Assembly: GCA_034509925.1 (NCBI GenBank)
Contig: CM067534.1
Coordinates: forward strand, 9,557,501-9,621,500
From: Hirudinaria manillensis
Lineage: Eukaryota; Annelida; Clitellata; Hirudinida; Hirudinidae
Length of the DNA: 64,000 nucleotides
Direction: 5' to 3'
Position numbers and translations under genes: made by a program. The notes under the pieces were generated by a model. That model was not told the origin of the DNA and ran no database searches. It was given only the letters and a program-made list of their open reading frames with translations. Below are positions 12,369 to 23,412 of this stretch, piece after piece. Within the stretch, counting starts at the first letter, position 1, and every line of letters starts with the position of its first letter.

Positions 12369-12866
12369 ATGTCGTCGTCGAAAAATCTTAGAGTTTTTGT
12401 CGGAAATCTTAAGTGGACTGTGGCTCCAGGTAATTTATTTTAGCTTTTCACGAACGATTTTAGCGGCTATATTAATAAATGATACCCATGCTCTGACCTT
12501 ATCATTTAACGCCCACCAATGATTATCAGGAGAATTGAGAGCGTATTTTGAAAAATTCGGTCGTGTGATCCGCAGTGAAGTGAACTTCGTAAGTCTTATG
12601 AATACGTTGTCAGCCACCTAGGCACATTAACCAATCGAATTCATTTCTAGGCCCCTAACGGGTGGAGCAGGAAATACGGTTTCGTCACCTTCAAGAAGCC
12701 TGAGGCCTACGACGCTGCTCTAAATCACCACGAGCACACTTTGGCTGGCGAAACGGTGGGTTGCACATTAAAACCAACGATCATCTTAACAAATTAGTAA
12801 ATATTTTATTTGTTATTTCAGTTGACTGTTGCTCCATCTGCATATCATGAAAGAAAGAGTCAATAA
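12369..12866 (+). CDS. Small single-RRM protein, SLIRP-like
   Basis: Four exons, 12369..12429, 12530..12588, 12651..12755 and 12822..12866, encode 89 residues. One RNA recognition motif fills the protein: RNP2-like LRVFVGNL at about residues 7-14 and RNP1-like RKYGFVTF in the middle. Length and architecture fit SLIRP, which binds mitochondrial mRNAs with LRPPRC, but the vertebrate protein has a longer N-terminal presequence that is missing here. A generic small RRM protein remains possible. The stop codon overlaps an AATAAA (12862-12867), and a second AATAAA lies at 12878-12883, inside the coding strand region of DMAC2. Confidence 0.75.
12805..12810 (-). terminator. Candidate polyadenylation signal of DMAC2 inside the SLIRP-like gene
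   Basis: TTTATT on the plus strand is AATAAA for DMAC2 and lies 61 bp past its stop codon, within the last intron of the SLIRP-like gene. It is the mirror of the AATAAA at 12878-12883, which serves the SLIRP-like gene from inside DMAC2. Confidence 0.5.
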
Positions 12867-12870
12867 ACAT

Positions 12871-14425
12871 TCACTTCAATAAATCTCTGTTTAGTCTTTC
12901 TTCATATTTTTCAAAGTCCTTCTCGTATTCGTTCATGAGAGCATCTGAAATTTCGTTAAAATGACTCTTGGCAATGTTTTCCCAAGAACTGGTTAGACTG
13001 GTTGAAGTTGCAGTTGCGGGAGGCTCTTGGGCAATGTCAGAATAGTCTATGCCTTCAATTATGCAGTTTGGCAATGCCTCTTCCAGCAAAAACGCTGTCA
13101 ATTTTGGCTGCTGTATGTTGGGCATGTCATTGAGAATCAACTTCTTCAAGTTCCTTTTTAAAAATAATTGTTACACAATAAAAAAATTAAGGTGAATAAT
13201 ACAGTGTTATTCTGAACAAGAGTCAATCATTTGATAAGTTCTATAGTCTTCCACTTACTTTAACCTGTGCAGACTGGCAATTCCCCTCTCAGAAACATTG
13301 GGACATCCAGAAAGGTCAAGAACTCTCAGCGAATCCCTAATTATTGATAACTTGTCGAGGCACCAGTCATCCACATTCTTGCAGTTGCTCAAATTCAGAT
13401 AACGTAACTCTTCAAGGCCACCTAGAGACAAAGAACATTATGAACTAATCAATTCCAAATATTAAGCTCCTTCAAAATGGCTAACATTTGTGGCAAGTGT
13501 TTACCAGACACAATGCCAAATAAATGAGAATTCTTAAAAGCAGATTAACTGAATATATAATAATATCCAACTAGAATTTGCATTAAAATCTGGATGCTGT
13601 TTATAATTCCTAGTTATTTACTTAAATATTCTTATCTCTTAAGTATTGTAGTAGTGTGAAGACACGTGTTAAACTCCCTGATGGTAGTAGCTACTGCCAT
13701 CACAGGACATGCTTGCCAACTCAGAAGTTTGCATAAATTGCGATCAATCAAACTATTTTTGATTATTCCCCACCAAAAGAATCCAATGTCAGGTGCATGA
13801 ATGTTGTTCCACTGGCATCAACTGCTTCCAATTTATGACCATCAGGAGACGGGACTGGAAGATCGAACTTGCCATCAGGTCTTCTCACAAACCACATATC
13901 TCTGTTTTGGAATTTCACCTGTCCACCGCTGGCTATTAAGAGATAGGCTGCACTTAAGTCTGGCCCCAATGACTTAGTCCTACTAGCATCAAACCTAACA
14001 AATAGTGAGAACAAAATTGCACGACATGTTATTAAGTAACATTTGGAATTAGTTGACTGGTAAAAGTTACATCTACCTGTGTAAATTACAAAGCTTTTTC
14101 CATTCTCTATTTTCAATCCAAGCCATTATGCCTTTAGATGATAGATCTATAGGTTGTTGGAGCCAGAGTATCGAATCAATGGTAACTAATCTTTGATAGT
14201 TAAATAGGCCTCTCCTCCATTCATGATGACATGTCTTGATCTTGCCGCCAACAAGAATTTGGCGAATGACCTATTATGTCCATAAAACATATTTGAGAAA
14301 AGAATTACTTTGATTACGTTAATGAATACACAAGGTAAATTAAAAATTCGACATTAAGATGTTAAATTAAACACAGATAGTTCTGAATAATAATTAAAAA
14401 TGACCTGTCTAGCTGCACCGTACAT
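12871..14425 (-). CDS. DMAC2: DMAC2 (ATP5SL), complex I distal arm assembly factor
   Basis: Five exons, 14405..14425, 14077..14270, 13774..13994, 13259..13421 and 12871..13153, encode 293 residues (human about 257). The C-terminal half carries leucine-rich repeats of the family: EAVDASG, then [10 protein letters not shown], then [15 protein letters not shown], then a segment ending [11 protein letters not shown], matching DMAC2 in order. The paralogue DMAC2L/ATP5S fits less well in the VDDWCL and ERG repeats. Established role: assembly of the distal membrane arm of mitochondrial complex I. The acidic tail after GIDY is longer than usual. The start MYGAARQ comes from a 7-codon exon whose donor (GTCATT) is weak, so the N-terminus is the least secure part. 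Confidence 0.85.
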
Positions 14426-14719
14426 CGCAGACCAAAAGTAACGAAAAGTAAACAATTGGTAAAAAACATACCCGAGTATTTTAAAGTGCGGCCTGTCTTA
14501 TTTATGGCTTACATCTTGTAAAATATATGTAACTATTGACTATTAATGTTAAAATTATGTTTTATAAATCATATTAAAACGTAAATTTAAAGTAAAAAAT
14601 AATTTAAGCGTATTTTATTTGGCAGATTTATATAATTTAACACCCGCTATTTTTATCGCGGTAACAATTTTGTTTTGCAAAGATTATTGCTAAGCTGTGC
14701 GGGTTGTTCTTTTCGAATT
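14426..14719. promoter_or_regulatory. Divergent promoter region, DMAC2 / TCEANC2
   Basis: A 294-bp AT-rich spacer separates two start codons facing away from each other. It contains runs of A and T but no clear TATA box with the right spacing. Confidence 0.45.
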
Positions 14720-15629
14720 ATGGAGAAATATTTAGTGCCAATTGACAAAGTACGATCAACGAAGATTTGTAAACCAAAGGAGAAACGATATCAGCAACTG
14801 AAAATTCAAAATTTAAAGGTTTTGACCAATTGTTTTATTAGTCGAATATTAAATGATACAGTTATCTTGTATTGTGTAGGGAGTAGTAAACGTTGATGAG
14901 ATTTTGCGTATAAAATCATTGTTGAAAGTACCTAGTCAATCACCTGAGGTGATCTCAAAATGCCTGAACATTCTGTCCGAAAAAGTTCCTTCTGTGGAAA
15001 TCTTAAAGTCTACGAAAATTGGTGAGTAGCTTCACAAGGGAGATTTATTAAAGGAAATCTTGATCTTATAAAAGTTATTGTAACAATATAAGACTAGACT
15101 GTTCTTATTTATTGTAGCCAGAGTTGTTCTAAACATTACAAAGCATTTGGATAGTTCATTAGCATCCAAGGCAAGGATCATAGTGGATTCATGGACTTCT
15201 TTTCACACCAAAAAGTTAAGCAGCCAAAAAATTGATGTGATGTGTGACTATGAAACCAATGCTGCCAGACAGAACTATAGGAACAGCATCAAATGGGTCT
15301 TGTCTGACAACAACGATGTAATGTCATAGCACATGCATTACTGTAAATTTTTTCTTTGAACAGTTTTTATATCCTAATAAAAAGATAATTTGATGAAATA
15401 AAATGATTGAATGGTTTTCCAGGATCATTCTGTTGCTGCGATAGCAGAGGCCATAGAACGAGAAGTGTTTCTGAGGCACAAGTTGATAAGGAAGACATAC
15501 AGTCTGGTTATCAGAAAGATATTAAGTCAATTAGAGAAGAATGAAGACGACCTTAAACGTCAAGTTCTCCAAGGAAGCATGTCTTGCTGCGAACTCGTGT
15601 GTCGATTCGACGACTATAAGAATACTTGA
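14720..15629 (+). CDS. TCEANC2: TCEANC2, TFIIS N-terminal and central-domain protein
   Basis: Four exons, 14720..14818, 14880..15021, 15118..15317 and 15423..15629, encode 215 residues (human TCEANC2 about 208). The N-terminus MEKYLVP followed by LKGVVNVDEI and VEILKSTKIA matches the TCEANC2 order: a TFIIS/LW helical bundle, with the conserved E-LKST-I turn. The second half (AIAEAIEREVF, then a basic helical segment) corresponds to a shortened TFIIS central domain. The catalytic zinc ribbon of TFIIS is absent, as in the family, so it should not stimulate RNA cleavage itself. Its cellular role is little known. Confidence 0.85.
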
Positions 15630-16041
15630 GTTTGAAATTTATATTTTATGATAATGATTGACTGTTTCTCCATGATAAGGATGCTCAGAAGTAATAGATT
15701 GACTAAAAGTTGCTTGATTTTAGAATGTAAATATGTACCAAATTGATTTTAGTTCTTTGGTTTTTATTCTTGAATTCAGTGATTCATAAAAATGGAGGAA
15801 AAACTGACTCGAATCAGAGTCATTTGGAACTAATCATTGGCATCTTGATTAGCTATCAATTTGAACCAGAATATTATTTATTAACTATAATCATAAATAA
15901 AGTTGATCGCAGATGAGATGCTCTCAAAGACTGAAATGAGGTTGCAAATAATAGTTCTGGTTGAAATTGATTTTAAAAATTCAGTTTTCAAAACTTTTCA
16001 AGAATTAAAAGAAATTCATTGCTCAGCCAATATTTTAAAGG
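15630..16041. other. Convergent spacer, TCEANC2 / SLC7 transporter
   Basis: This 412-bp AT-rich stretch lies between two stop codons on opposite strands. It should hold both 3' untranslated regions. I see no coding exon or structured RNA. Confidence 0.5.
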
Positions 16042-16779
16042 TCATTGGCTTCTCTCCTCCGGAGCACAGTTGAACAGCTTTTGCACAAAGGCATTGACCA
16101 CTTCTGCAAATAAAATGTTTAAATTGTTATCAAAGTGGACAGTTCTTGGATTAGCTTATCGTCCAATGAGTCATTTAGATTTATAATAATTATTTGTCAA
16201 TACTTGTGGAGATATTGTTAGGGGTTTTGGTTACTAGAATAATCAATTAATCATGACCAGTCCTGCAGAATACGAACCGAATCTTTTCCATTTGGAAGTG
16301 ACTTTCCATTGAATGAAGAGCATGTAATATGCCAACGAGCTGAGGAGAACTGAAAGGAAGCCGACGGTCGACTTTGTTGGACTGGTGAGGAGAGGTACGA
16401 GGACATACAAGAAGATGATGGAAGCGTGCATGGCGTGTATCAACACGGGTACCTGTGAAATCCGATGTTATGATTTATTTACATTGTAAAGTGTTTCATC
16501 AAAACAACAAAAAGAAATCCCTTCAAAACCAGCAGAGATTATCTAAATGAAAATTGAACAGCCTGGATGAAATACTGCATATCAGCAGATAATGCTACTA
16601 ATTATTATTTTATTGTAACTAATAAAAATACCCACTCAACAACAATCATTTTTATGAATGCTAAACTGGTAAAAGTTAGCAAACGTCACGTTAATTTATT
16701 ATCTCAATTTACAATTATTTAAACAAAATGCTTCTTCTGATTGCTCTGACCAGTTAGCTAATCAATGAGCTAACAACGC

Positions 16780-16819
<40 letters not shown>

Positions 16820-19094
16820 CAACCTTAAACCTGTCGTCCGGCACAGCAACAATGTTGGTTGGCCTGAGACGCCTTCTCAGGTAACCGATGCTAACCAGGA
16901 GACCACCAACGAGGCCACTGAACATGATGTTGGTGAGTATCAACTCCACTTCGAAGGACCAGATGAAGATCACGGTCATCAGACCCTGCAGTTCAATTGG
17001 CTGCCTTAATTTATTCATTCCGGTATCGCTACTAATATTAATGACGCTTGATTCATCTTGTTTTAATATTTTTTTTTTTATTTAATATCCTATTAATATG
17101 ATTTATAATATGTGTATATTATTATTATTATTTAAGTGTATATTGTCTGATCATGTTGTGTTTATTACATTATTATTGTTTGATAAATTCATCTTTAGCT
17201 TACAACAAATATGACTGAAATCATTGGAGTGGCTTGAGATATGCTGATGAAAGAGAGAGCAGATGGAAGGTGGTTGTTCCTGGCTGCTGAAAATGCCAAT
17301 CTTTAAAAAAAATCATTAAAATCTTTACCATGACATTTACAATCTAATAATTGAGCTCAATAATTTATATTTATTAGTATAACTTCATAAGTAATGGATT
17401 TATTTCATACTTTCATGTTTGAATAGGATAATAGCTTGTGGCTTTAACACTTTTACATAAATTGAGCCTTATCGTAATCACCTGGATGCAACCAGTTGGC
17501 CTGAATTGGTGCTGGAACAAGCAGTCATTGATATCAGAATGGACATTATCCAGCCTATTTTCGATGATACTTTCATGACAGAACTCTTTTGATAAAATTG
17601 AATATTTTACTGACTGTCACTGGTCTCATCCTTTACTAATTGTTTGGCAGACAAGACTACTGTTAATGCTAGTGTATCCTCAATATGCTCTAAATTAATT
17701 AATAATAATAATAATTATTAATGAAGATAAATTTATGCCTACAATGGCAACAGCTTCTGACGAGAACAACTCTTGTTTGCTGAGGACCACCAAATAAGTG
17801 ATATTGACGAGGGTGAAGAGAGTCGTCAAAATGCTGCTACTGAGAACAATGGCCAGCGGGAGGGTTCTGATAACGATGGTTGAGCACAATTATTCGGTAG
17901 AATTATTATTATAAAAAAAATAATTATTTTAATTTAATTTCTAATTACAATTATTAAATATCTGAGCCAGAACAGGCTGATCATAACCAAACGAATTTAC
18001 AATTCCAAACATTTGCCTCAACCTGTTGGGATTTTCCAGCTCCTCTATGATAAAGTTCAAGGCTGACCTTTGGGATTAATTGATTAAATAATAAATTAAA
18101 CTATTAACTAGTAAATTGGTAAAGAAATTTCTAAATGCTAACCAGCCGCTATAACAAAAGAGGGTAGCATACATGGCCAAAACGAGACTGCCAGGTCCTG
18201 TATTGGAATCTTGGAAAGGATCTCTGAGATTCTCCACTCTACCTATAAAGAGTTGTTCAACTTTCAAATTATTAAAATAATTTTTTTAATAGTAATAATG
18301 ATGGTTATTAGTTATGGCAGCATAAAGAGAAGTGATGGATTAATGAGCCTCTCAGTTAACCTGTGGCCATGAAGTAAATGCCAAGGATTGACAAGGCCAA
18401 AAGAAGGCAAATTGATAATCCAGACATGAGACTCTGTCCTCGAGCTAAGAACTTTACATTCCTGCAGTTCAGGACTGTTAATGTAACTGAAAGTGAAATT
18501 AAATTTGTAGATATAATTATAATGGAATAAATTTAAACTTCACTCCTATAAAGTTATGTTTCTGAAAGCTGTACAAAATATAGACAATTGGATGTTATAC
18601 TCACTGGCCATAAAGGTTGCCAAGAGCAGTATGGTTACCCTGGGTATTTCACAGTGTTGAAATAAAGGCTTAAGGAGATACCGTCCAAAGATGATGAGCT
18701 TCAATGCATTACTACCTGGCCTTACCACGAGAAGATGTTGCCAGACGTACACGAACCCAATGAAAGGATTATACAATTCACAAAGATAGGGATATCCTTC
18801 CCCTGCCACCGGTATGTGAATTCCTATCTCCACATAGACTAAGGCCCCTAGGATGGAACTCAGACCTCCCACTATCCAGACAATTAGAGTCAAACCAGTG
18901 GAGCCGGCATATCTTAGGACAGTCTGAGGTGATATGTAAATTCCTCCACCTATCGACAGACCGATTATGATGGCCACACCGTAAATTATTCCCAATTGTC
19001 TCTTTAGTCCGACTTTTGAGGGCATCGGTTTGGTTGATCCTGGAAACTGATTATTTTCAAAGTGACGAACTTCCGTGCCATTTCTTGATTGCAT
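16042..19094 (-). CDS. LAT-type amino acid transporter (SLC7 light chain)
   Basis: Ten exons, 18605..19094, 18361..18486, 18143..18242, 18023..18067, 17743..17866, 17482..17585, 17204..17300, 16824..16985, 16278..16452 and 16042..16103, encode 494 residues (family 485-510). TM1 has the substrate-loop motif IGGGIYISP (usually GSGIF). The stretch YLLKPLFQHCEIP keeps the cysteine (Cys148) that in LAT1/LAT2 forms the disulfide with the heavy chain SLC3A2. Further family blocks are EELENPNRTLPLAI, SSEAVAI and SARNN-type text (FSAARNNHLPS). The tail FNCAPEERSQ resembles the short LAT C-terminus. About twelve membrane helices can be seen. Expected role: sodium-independent exchange of large neutral amino acids. 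Exon 17482..17585 was placed by phase; its acceptor (atcaaaag) lacks a strong pyrimidine tract. Confidence 0.88.
16781..16817. repeat. (TTA)n microsatellite in an SLC7 intron
   Basis: About twelve TTA triplets run right up to the exon that ends at 16824. On the minus strand this is a TAA run just after the donor GTTGAT. Confidence 0.85.
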
Positions 19095-20054
19095 TTCTTT
19101 GCCAAGGTTTGGCTTTTCTGGTATTCTAATTTGTATTTGTTGCTATTTTGTATAGGTACAAATCAATTTATTTGGAGACAACGATTAGCAATCTATTCCT
19201 GGTCAGCAAGCCCTAGAAGACCAAGACTAGTCAGTAATGAAAATAAGCACCAGCCTAATAACTCGTACAATCAAAATAAAAATAATAAATTGTTTCTAGC
19301 AATTTGAAAATATTATAAATTTCATCCGTTCACTTACCTTGACGTAGTAAAGAGTAACAATCCCCCTTTTTTAACTTTTCTAGTCACTTAAAAAATCGAG
19401 TTTATTGAATAACAATACATCAAACCCTGAGTAATTGCATGTAAACATGTGGCAAACTTGAAGTAGGACACAAAGTTGAAGTTAATATTGATTCAAACCT
19501 GTTTGATGCCATTTCATTTCTGGACACACTGTTCTATCATTTTAAAATTTGATTGTAAACAATCAGACTGATGTTAAAAGTATTTTTCAGCTTCTCCAGA
19601 ACCATCCAATCTTTTGGAACTAATGTTTTAATTGAACAATGCAAACTCATCACGAAGATGCAATAAAACGTCACAACATTGATGACCCCTAAACACATGT
19701 GCTGTCACCATCGAAATGACATAAATTCGCTGAGATGACAATCGCATCAGTCAAACTTAATATTCATCAGACTCATTTCAGCCTTTGAGAGCATCTCAAA
19801 CACTTCGACTAGGTTTTTAAATACAAATTATTTCAAATTCCAAAGAGAACATAAAATGTTGCAGCCAACTAAAAACCACGTTTATTTAAGGTTAGCGTTT
19901 ATTTAAAAATATTTTCAGTCTCAACACGGCCAGCCCACCACAAAAGCAGTTCTTTCTAGCCACAAACAAATTTAAAAACGCACACGTCCCGAGGCGATGC
20001 TAAATAGATCGTGAAATGTGTCGATCGATCGCATCGAGGGAACGTAGGAGGCCG
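19095..20054. other. Spacer between the SLC7 start and the ANGEL stop
   Basis: The stretch is 960 bp with both flanking genes on the minus strand. It holds the SLC7 promoter and 5' untranslated exons, if any, and the ANGEL 3' untranslated region. The open frame at 19089-19307 on the plus strand has no recognisable domain. I find no coding exon. Confidence 0.5.
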
Positions 20055-21921
20055 TCAAAAGAATACGAACCGAGACATGATCAAGAAGTGGTCCGAGCCG
20101 TCGCGTTCGTTCGGCATCCGTCCGACGTCTTCGGAGGCGTTCGGCAAATCCAACCAATCCAAGAGGTGAAGTCCCTTCTCGCGAACGGGGAAAGAATGGA
20201 AACGCCCTTCCTCCGAAACCTGGGTTTTGGCACAGGAGTATAGAATGTAGTCGACGTTCAATTTGGCTCCGTGATGACTCGAGGTTACGAAAGGCCTTAA
20301 GTGGTGGGGATACGAAGAGACGAAGTTCAATCGATGGAAGATGCCATTTCTGCGCTTCCTCAACTCGGGGTCGAAAAAGCCGTCCTTGAAACGGCAGCTT
20401 CGAGTGATCTGGCGGGGAACGAACGTGCAGTTCTTGAGGCAGGCGTCGTAGAATCCTCTCGGTCGGTAATCGGGCGGCGGCAGACCCGAGAGATCGGAGA
20501 TCTTCCTCTCCGACCAGTCCAGTCTTCCGCCGCACAAGAACTCGTAGAGCCGACTCCCGGGCACGAGATTCAAGTCCCCGCAGAGAATCGACGGACACGA
20601 GTGAAACTCGTCCCCTTCTTCGGTTTCGACTCGATGCTCGTATTCTGCTGTCAGCTTCTCCATTTCTGCGAGCAGAATCATCAACTGAGTCGTCTTTATG
20701 TCTCCGCGACACGGATTGTACAAGAGATGAGTGTTGGCAATGCAAAGTACGTTGTTCTCCTCTTTCGAATTGAACTTCAGAGCCACCAGCAGCGCCACGT
20801 TGCTCTTTCCAGGACAATTGGCATCATACAGATTGTATTCGATCATCTTGCTTTTCATCAATTTGAAGACATCAGTCTTGAAAAACGTCAGGCAGCCATC
20901 CTCGTTGTCAGCTCCCGGCCTCGCCTTGAAGATGCCGTGGTAACCTGGAGGCCACGGGCAACAAAGCCATAGAGTTTTGACTTAGAGTCATCTCCTCAAT
21001 CTGAACCTACCTTTTTTCGAGAGGCTTGAGTACAGCAACTTTTTGAAATTCAATTTGTTTACCTCTTGCAGACACAACACCTTGTTCGGGTAAAAAAATA
21101 ACTGTAATTTGAAGAAAACACCTCTTAATAAGCAATAACTTGCGTCGGGTTGGTATTTGTCGATCTCTTGGATCAACCTCTTAGACCTAAAGTCCCACTT
21201 CAGATGGTTCTGATTGCAGTCACTATATAATTCCAAATGTCGAACCAACAGGTTCTGTGAGAGAACATTGTAAGAAGCAACGGTGAATGTCTGACCATCA
21301 GGATGTCCGTTGCAAATCCTTGGATATTGGCTTGGGATCCAGTTGCGAGTTTGGTCTGCAGATAGAAAAGAATATTTACTTAATTGATATTGATAAGGCT
21401 ACATACCTTTACATATTTGTCTTCCTCCATATGGCTATTTTATACTTCTAAGTAATAAACACTAATGACAAAAAAATTCTTTTATATAATTACATAAATA
21501 TAATGAATTGCTGTTTATAAACATCTAATGCTATTAATATAATGAATTGCTGTTTATAAATTATATGACATTAAACATCTAATCCTATTAATTAGCACAA
21601 AAATGTTCACTTTACTTATCTAACAGCTGTTCAACCTCTCAAGTCACCACACAAGCTGCCAGATTTAAATATGCTATGTCAAAAATTGATACAAACGCAT
21701 TTAAAACTATTGATTCCACAATCAATCCACATTTTAGCAACGAAGTAATGTTGGCTATTCATAATAACGAAGCACTACCTGGATTGCCAGAATCATGTCC
21801 AAGTACGTTCAACCTTGAAAACTGAGCAGCCAAGCTGCATAAAAACCAAATCCACGAATAATCGAACAATGAAACTTTTCGGAGGGTTTGACACCCTTTG
21901 TGGAACTTACCTTTCCGCCAT
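20055..21921 (-). CDS. ANGEL-type EEP-family RNA 2',3'-cyclic phosphatase / CCR4-like protein
   Basis: Five exons, 21911..21921, 21779..21834, 21144..21355, 21011..21080 and 20055..20944, encode 412 residues. EEP-fold catalytic blocks appear in order: FTVASYNVLSQ (metal-binding Asn), LCLQEV (Glu), ANTHLLYNPCRGDIK, CGDLNLVPGS (Asp/Asn), VDYIL and a final GSDH (Asp-His). The block NTHLLYNP-RGDIK is diagnostic of ANGEL1/ANGEL2 against other CCR4 relatives. Human ANGEL2 removes 2',3'-cyclic phosphates from RNA ends, while ANGEL1 binds eIF4E. No eIF4E-binding motif is obvious and the N-terminus is short, so ANGEL2 is the better guess. The join at 21144/21080 needs a GC donor (GAC|GCAAGT) to keep the conserved D-V-L-C-L-Q-E-V. 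The start MAES comes from an 11-bp exon with a good GTAAGT donor; phases agree throughout. Confidence 0.88.
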
Positions 21922-22398
21922 CTGACGTTACGTGAGTTCACTAAAAGCCGTGAAATCACAAAACATACGGCAACAACAATATAGTATATATTTTACATAT
22001 AGAAACGTAATAAATTTTAAACTATTCCCCGAACTGAGCCCACCTGGAAAATAATGAACACTCACTGGGCAGCTGGGGCTTCCGACGTTTAAAATTGAAG
22101 CAATTTTACTTTACCGCTTTTCCTATATAAAATGAAGCTATTGTTCTGCAAATCAATTTAGCGATTTTTTGAAAAGTACCGCTATTTTTAATTCGATATT
22201 ACTCGCTCGTATATTTTTTATTATTTCTGGAAATAATAGTGAAAAATCACAAACCAAATTGACGTACTTTTTATCATCTTTATCATTTGGCTTGTTTTTC
22301 TTAAACTGTTCAGTGAATTATTAATCTATTACACGTCAGGCATAAAAAACAATTCGCCACAAAAACATAATAATCTTATCATCAGGATCTACGCCACA
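21922..22398. promoter_or_regulatory. Divergent promoter region, ANGEL / CIMIP-like gene
   Basis: The start codons face away from each other across 477 bp. The sequence is AT-rich, with no clear TATA box and no coding exon. Confidence 0.45.
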
Positions 22399-22832
22399 AT
22401 GAGTAAAGAAGAGGACAATCCCCACTTTGTGAGCATTTCAAAAGTGCAAATGCTGACGTAATTTAGTTCACTATTACAAAATGTAATGGCTTGGTTTTTT
22501 ATCTTTTAATCCACAACTTCTAGAGAAGCATTCGAAAGAGAAAGACACTGCACTGTGTTCAAGTGGCCGGAAAAGTGGGGCTTTTTGGTAAAACTATACG
22601 ATGACGTTAGTCATTTAAAGGTGGCGACTTTTGAAAGTAACGATTCGACTAAAGTTATATTCTAACATTTGTATGACAGATGACAGAACAGCAGACGAAG
22701 AGACCCATTCATTGCAGTCATAAAAGAATAAACGATCCTTCACAGCCATTCAAACTACCCGAGGTGCCTCCGAGAGATCCTTGTTTGCCTCTGACAGAAT
22801 CACAGGTATACGGATGGTGTGTGCCAAAGTGA
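22399..22832 (+). CDS. Small CIMIP-like (ciliary microtubule inner protein type) protein
   Basis: Three exons, 22399..22457, 22524..22605 and 22680..22832, encode 97 residues with no membrane segment or signal peptide. The core FERERHCTVFKWPEKWGFL resembles the W-P-x-x-W-G-F-L signature of C20orf85/CIMIP1 and its relatives. As in CIMIP1, a Pro-rich middle (KLPEVPPRDPC) and a C-terminal G-W pair (VYGWCVPK) follow. Those proteins line the lumen of axonemal doublet microtubules. The family call is inference from a short motif; the gene structure itself is well supported by phase and splice sites. Confidence 0.6.
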
Positions 22833-23412
22833 TGCTATAACTCTGAAAACGTCCACCAGAGATTCTATTTAGAATTCCATCATTATTTATGAACTTTTGA
22901 AATAAACATATCCAACGACTCTCACAAAAATACAATTTTATAAAAAAAAATAGCGTTAATTATTCAGAGTTTGTAGATGTATGTCATGTAACCTATTAGA
23001 CATTATTATTTCTGCTATCTTTAGCCATTTGCCATTCTTAACCAGAACATTCCAAGACGCCTCTGTAATTATTATTCTGCAGACTATCGTAAAATTGAGT
23101 GTCACAACCACTGCGCAGTGATTGTGCAAGCTTTTAAGTGAAAATGCAGTGAGCAGTTTAGTGTTATTTGAGTTGTAAAATTTAGAAAAAGTAATTCGAG
23201 TACATAGTTTCTTTCTTTAGTCGTCCGAGTTTCTTTTAATTTTAAAAATATTTTCTGTATTTAAATTAATAGTAAAAATCGCAGTTATTTTTGTGCGATT
23301 CGTCGAAAGTGTCACGTTTAAGTTGAATAAGACAGTTAATAAATATAGTGCTAGACTTTTCAACGTTTCGTCGTAACTCTGCTAGTGTCTACGTAGTTGC
23401 CGAAGTATTGGC
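22833..23412. other. Spacer upstream of FAM98
   Basis: This 580-bp stretch follows the CIMIP-like stop and precedes the FAM98 start. It is AT-rich with poly-A and poly-T runs and probably contains the FAM98 promoter and 5' untranslated region. No exon or RNA gene is seen. Confidence 0.5.

Noticed and set aside
20301-20972. Plus-strand 223-codon frame opposite ANGEL
   Set aside because: The minus strand here has the EEP catalytic motifs in the right order, so this is an antisense shadow.
21412-21433. ATG opening MEEDKYVK with a good donor inside the ANGEL gene
   Set aside because: It ends in phase 0, but the next exon needs phase 1. The exons at 21911 and 21779 match in phase, so this short frame is intronic.
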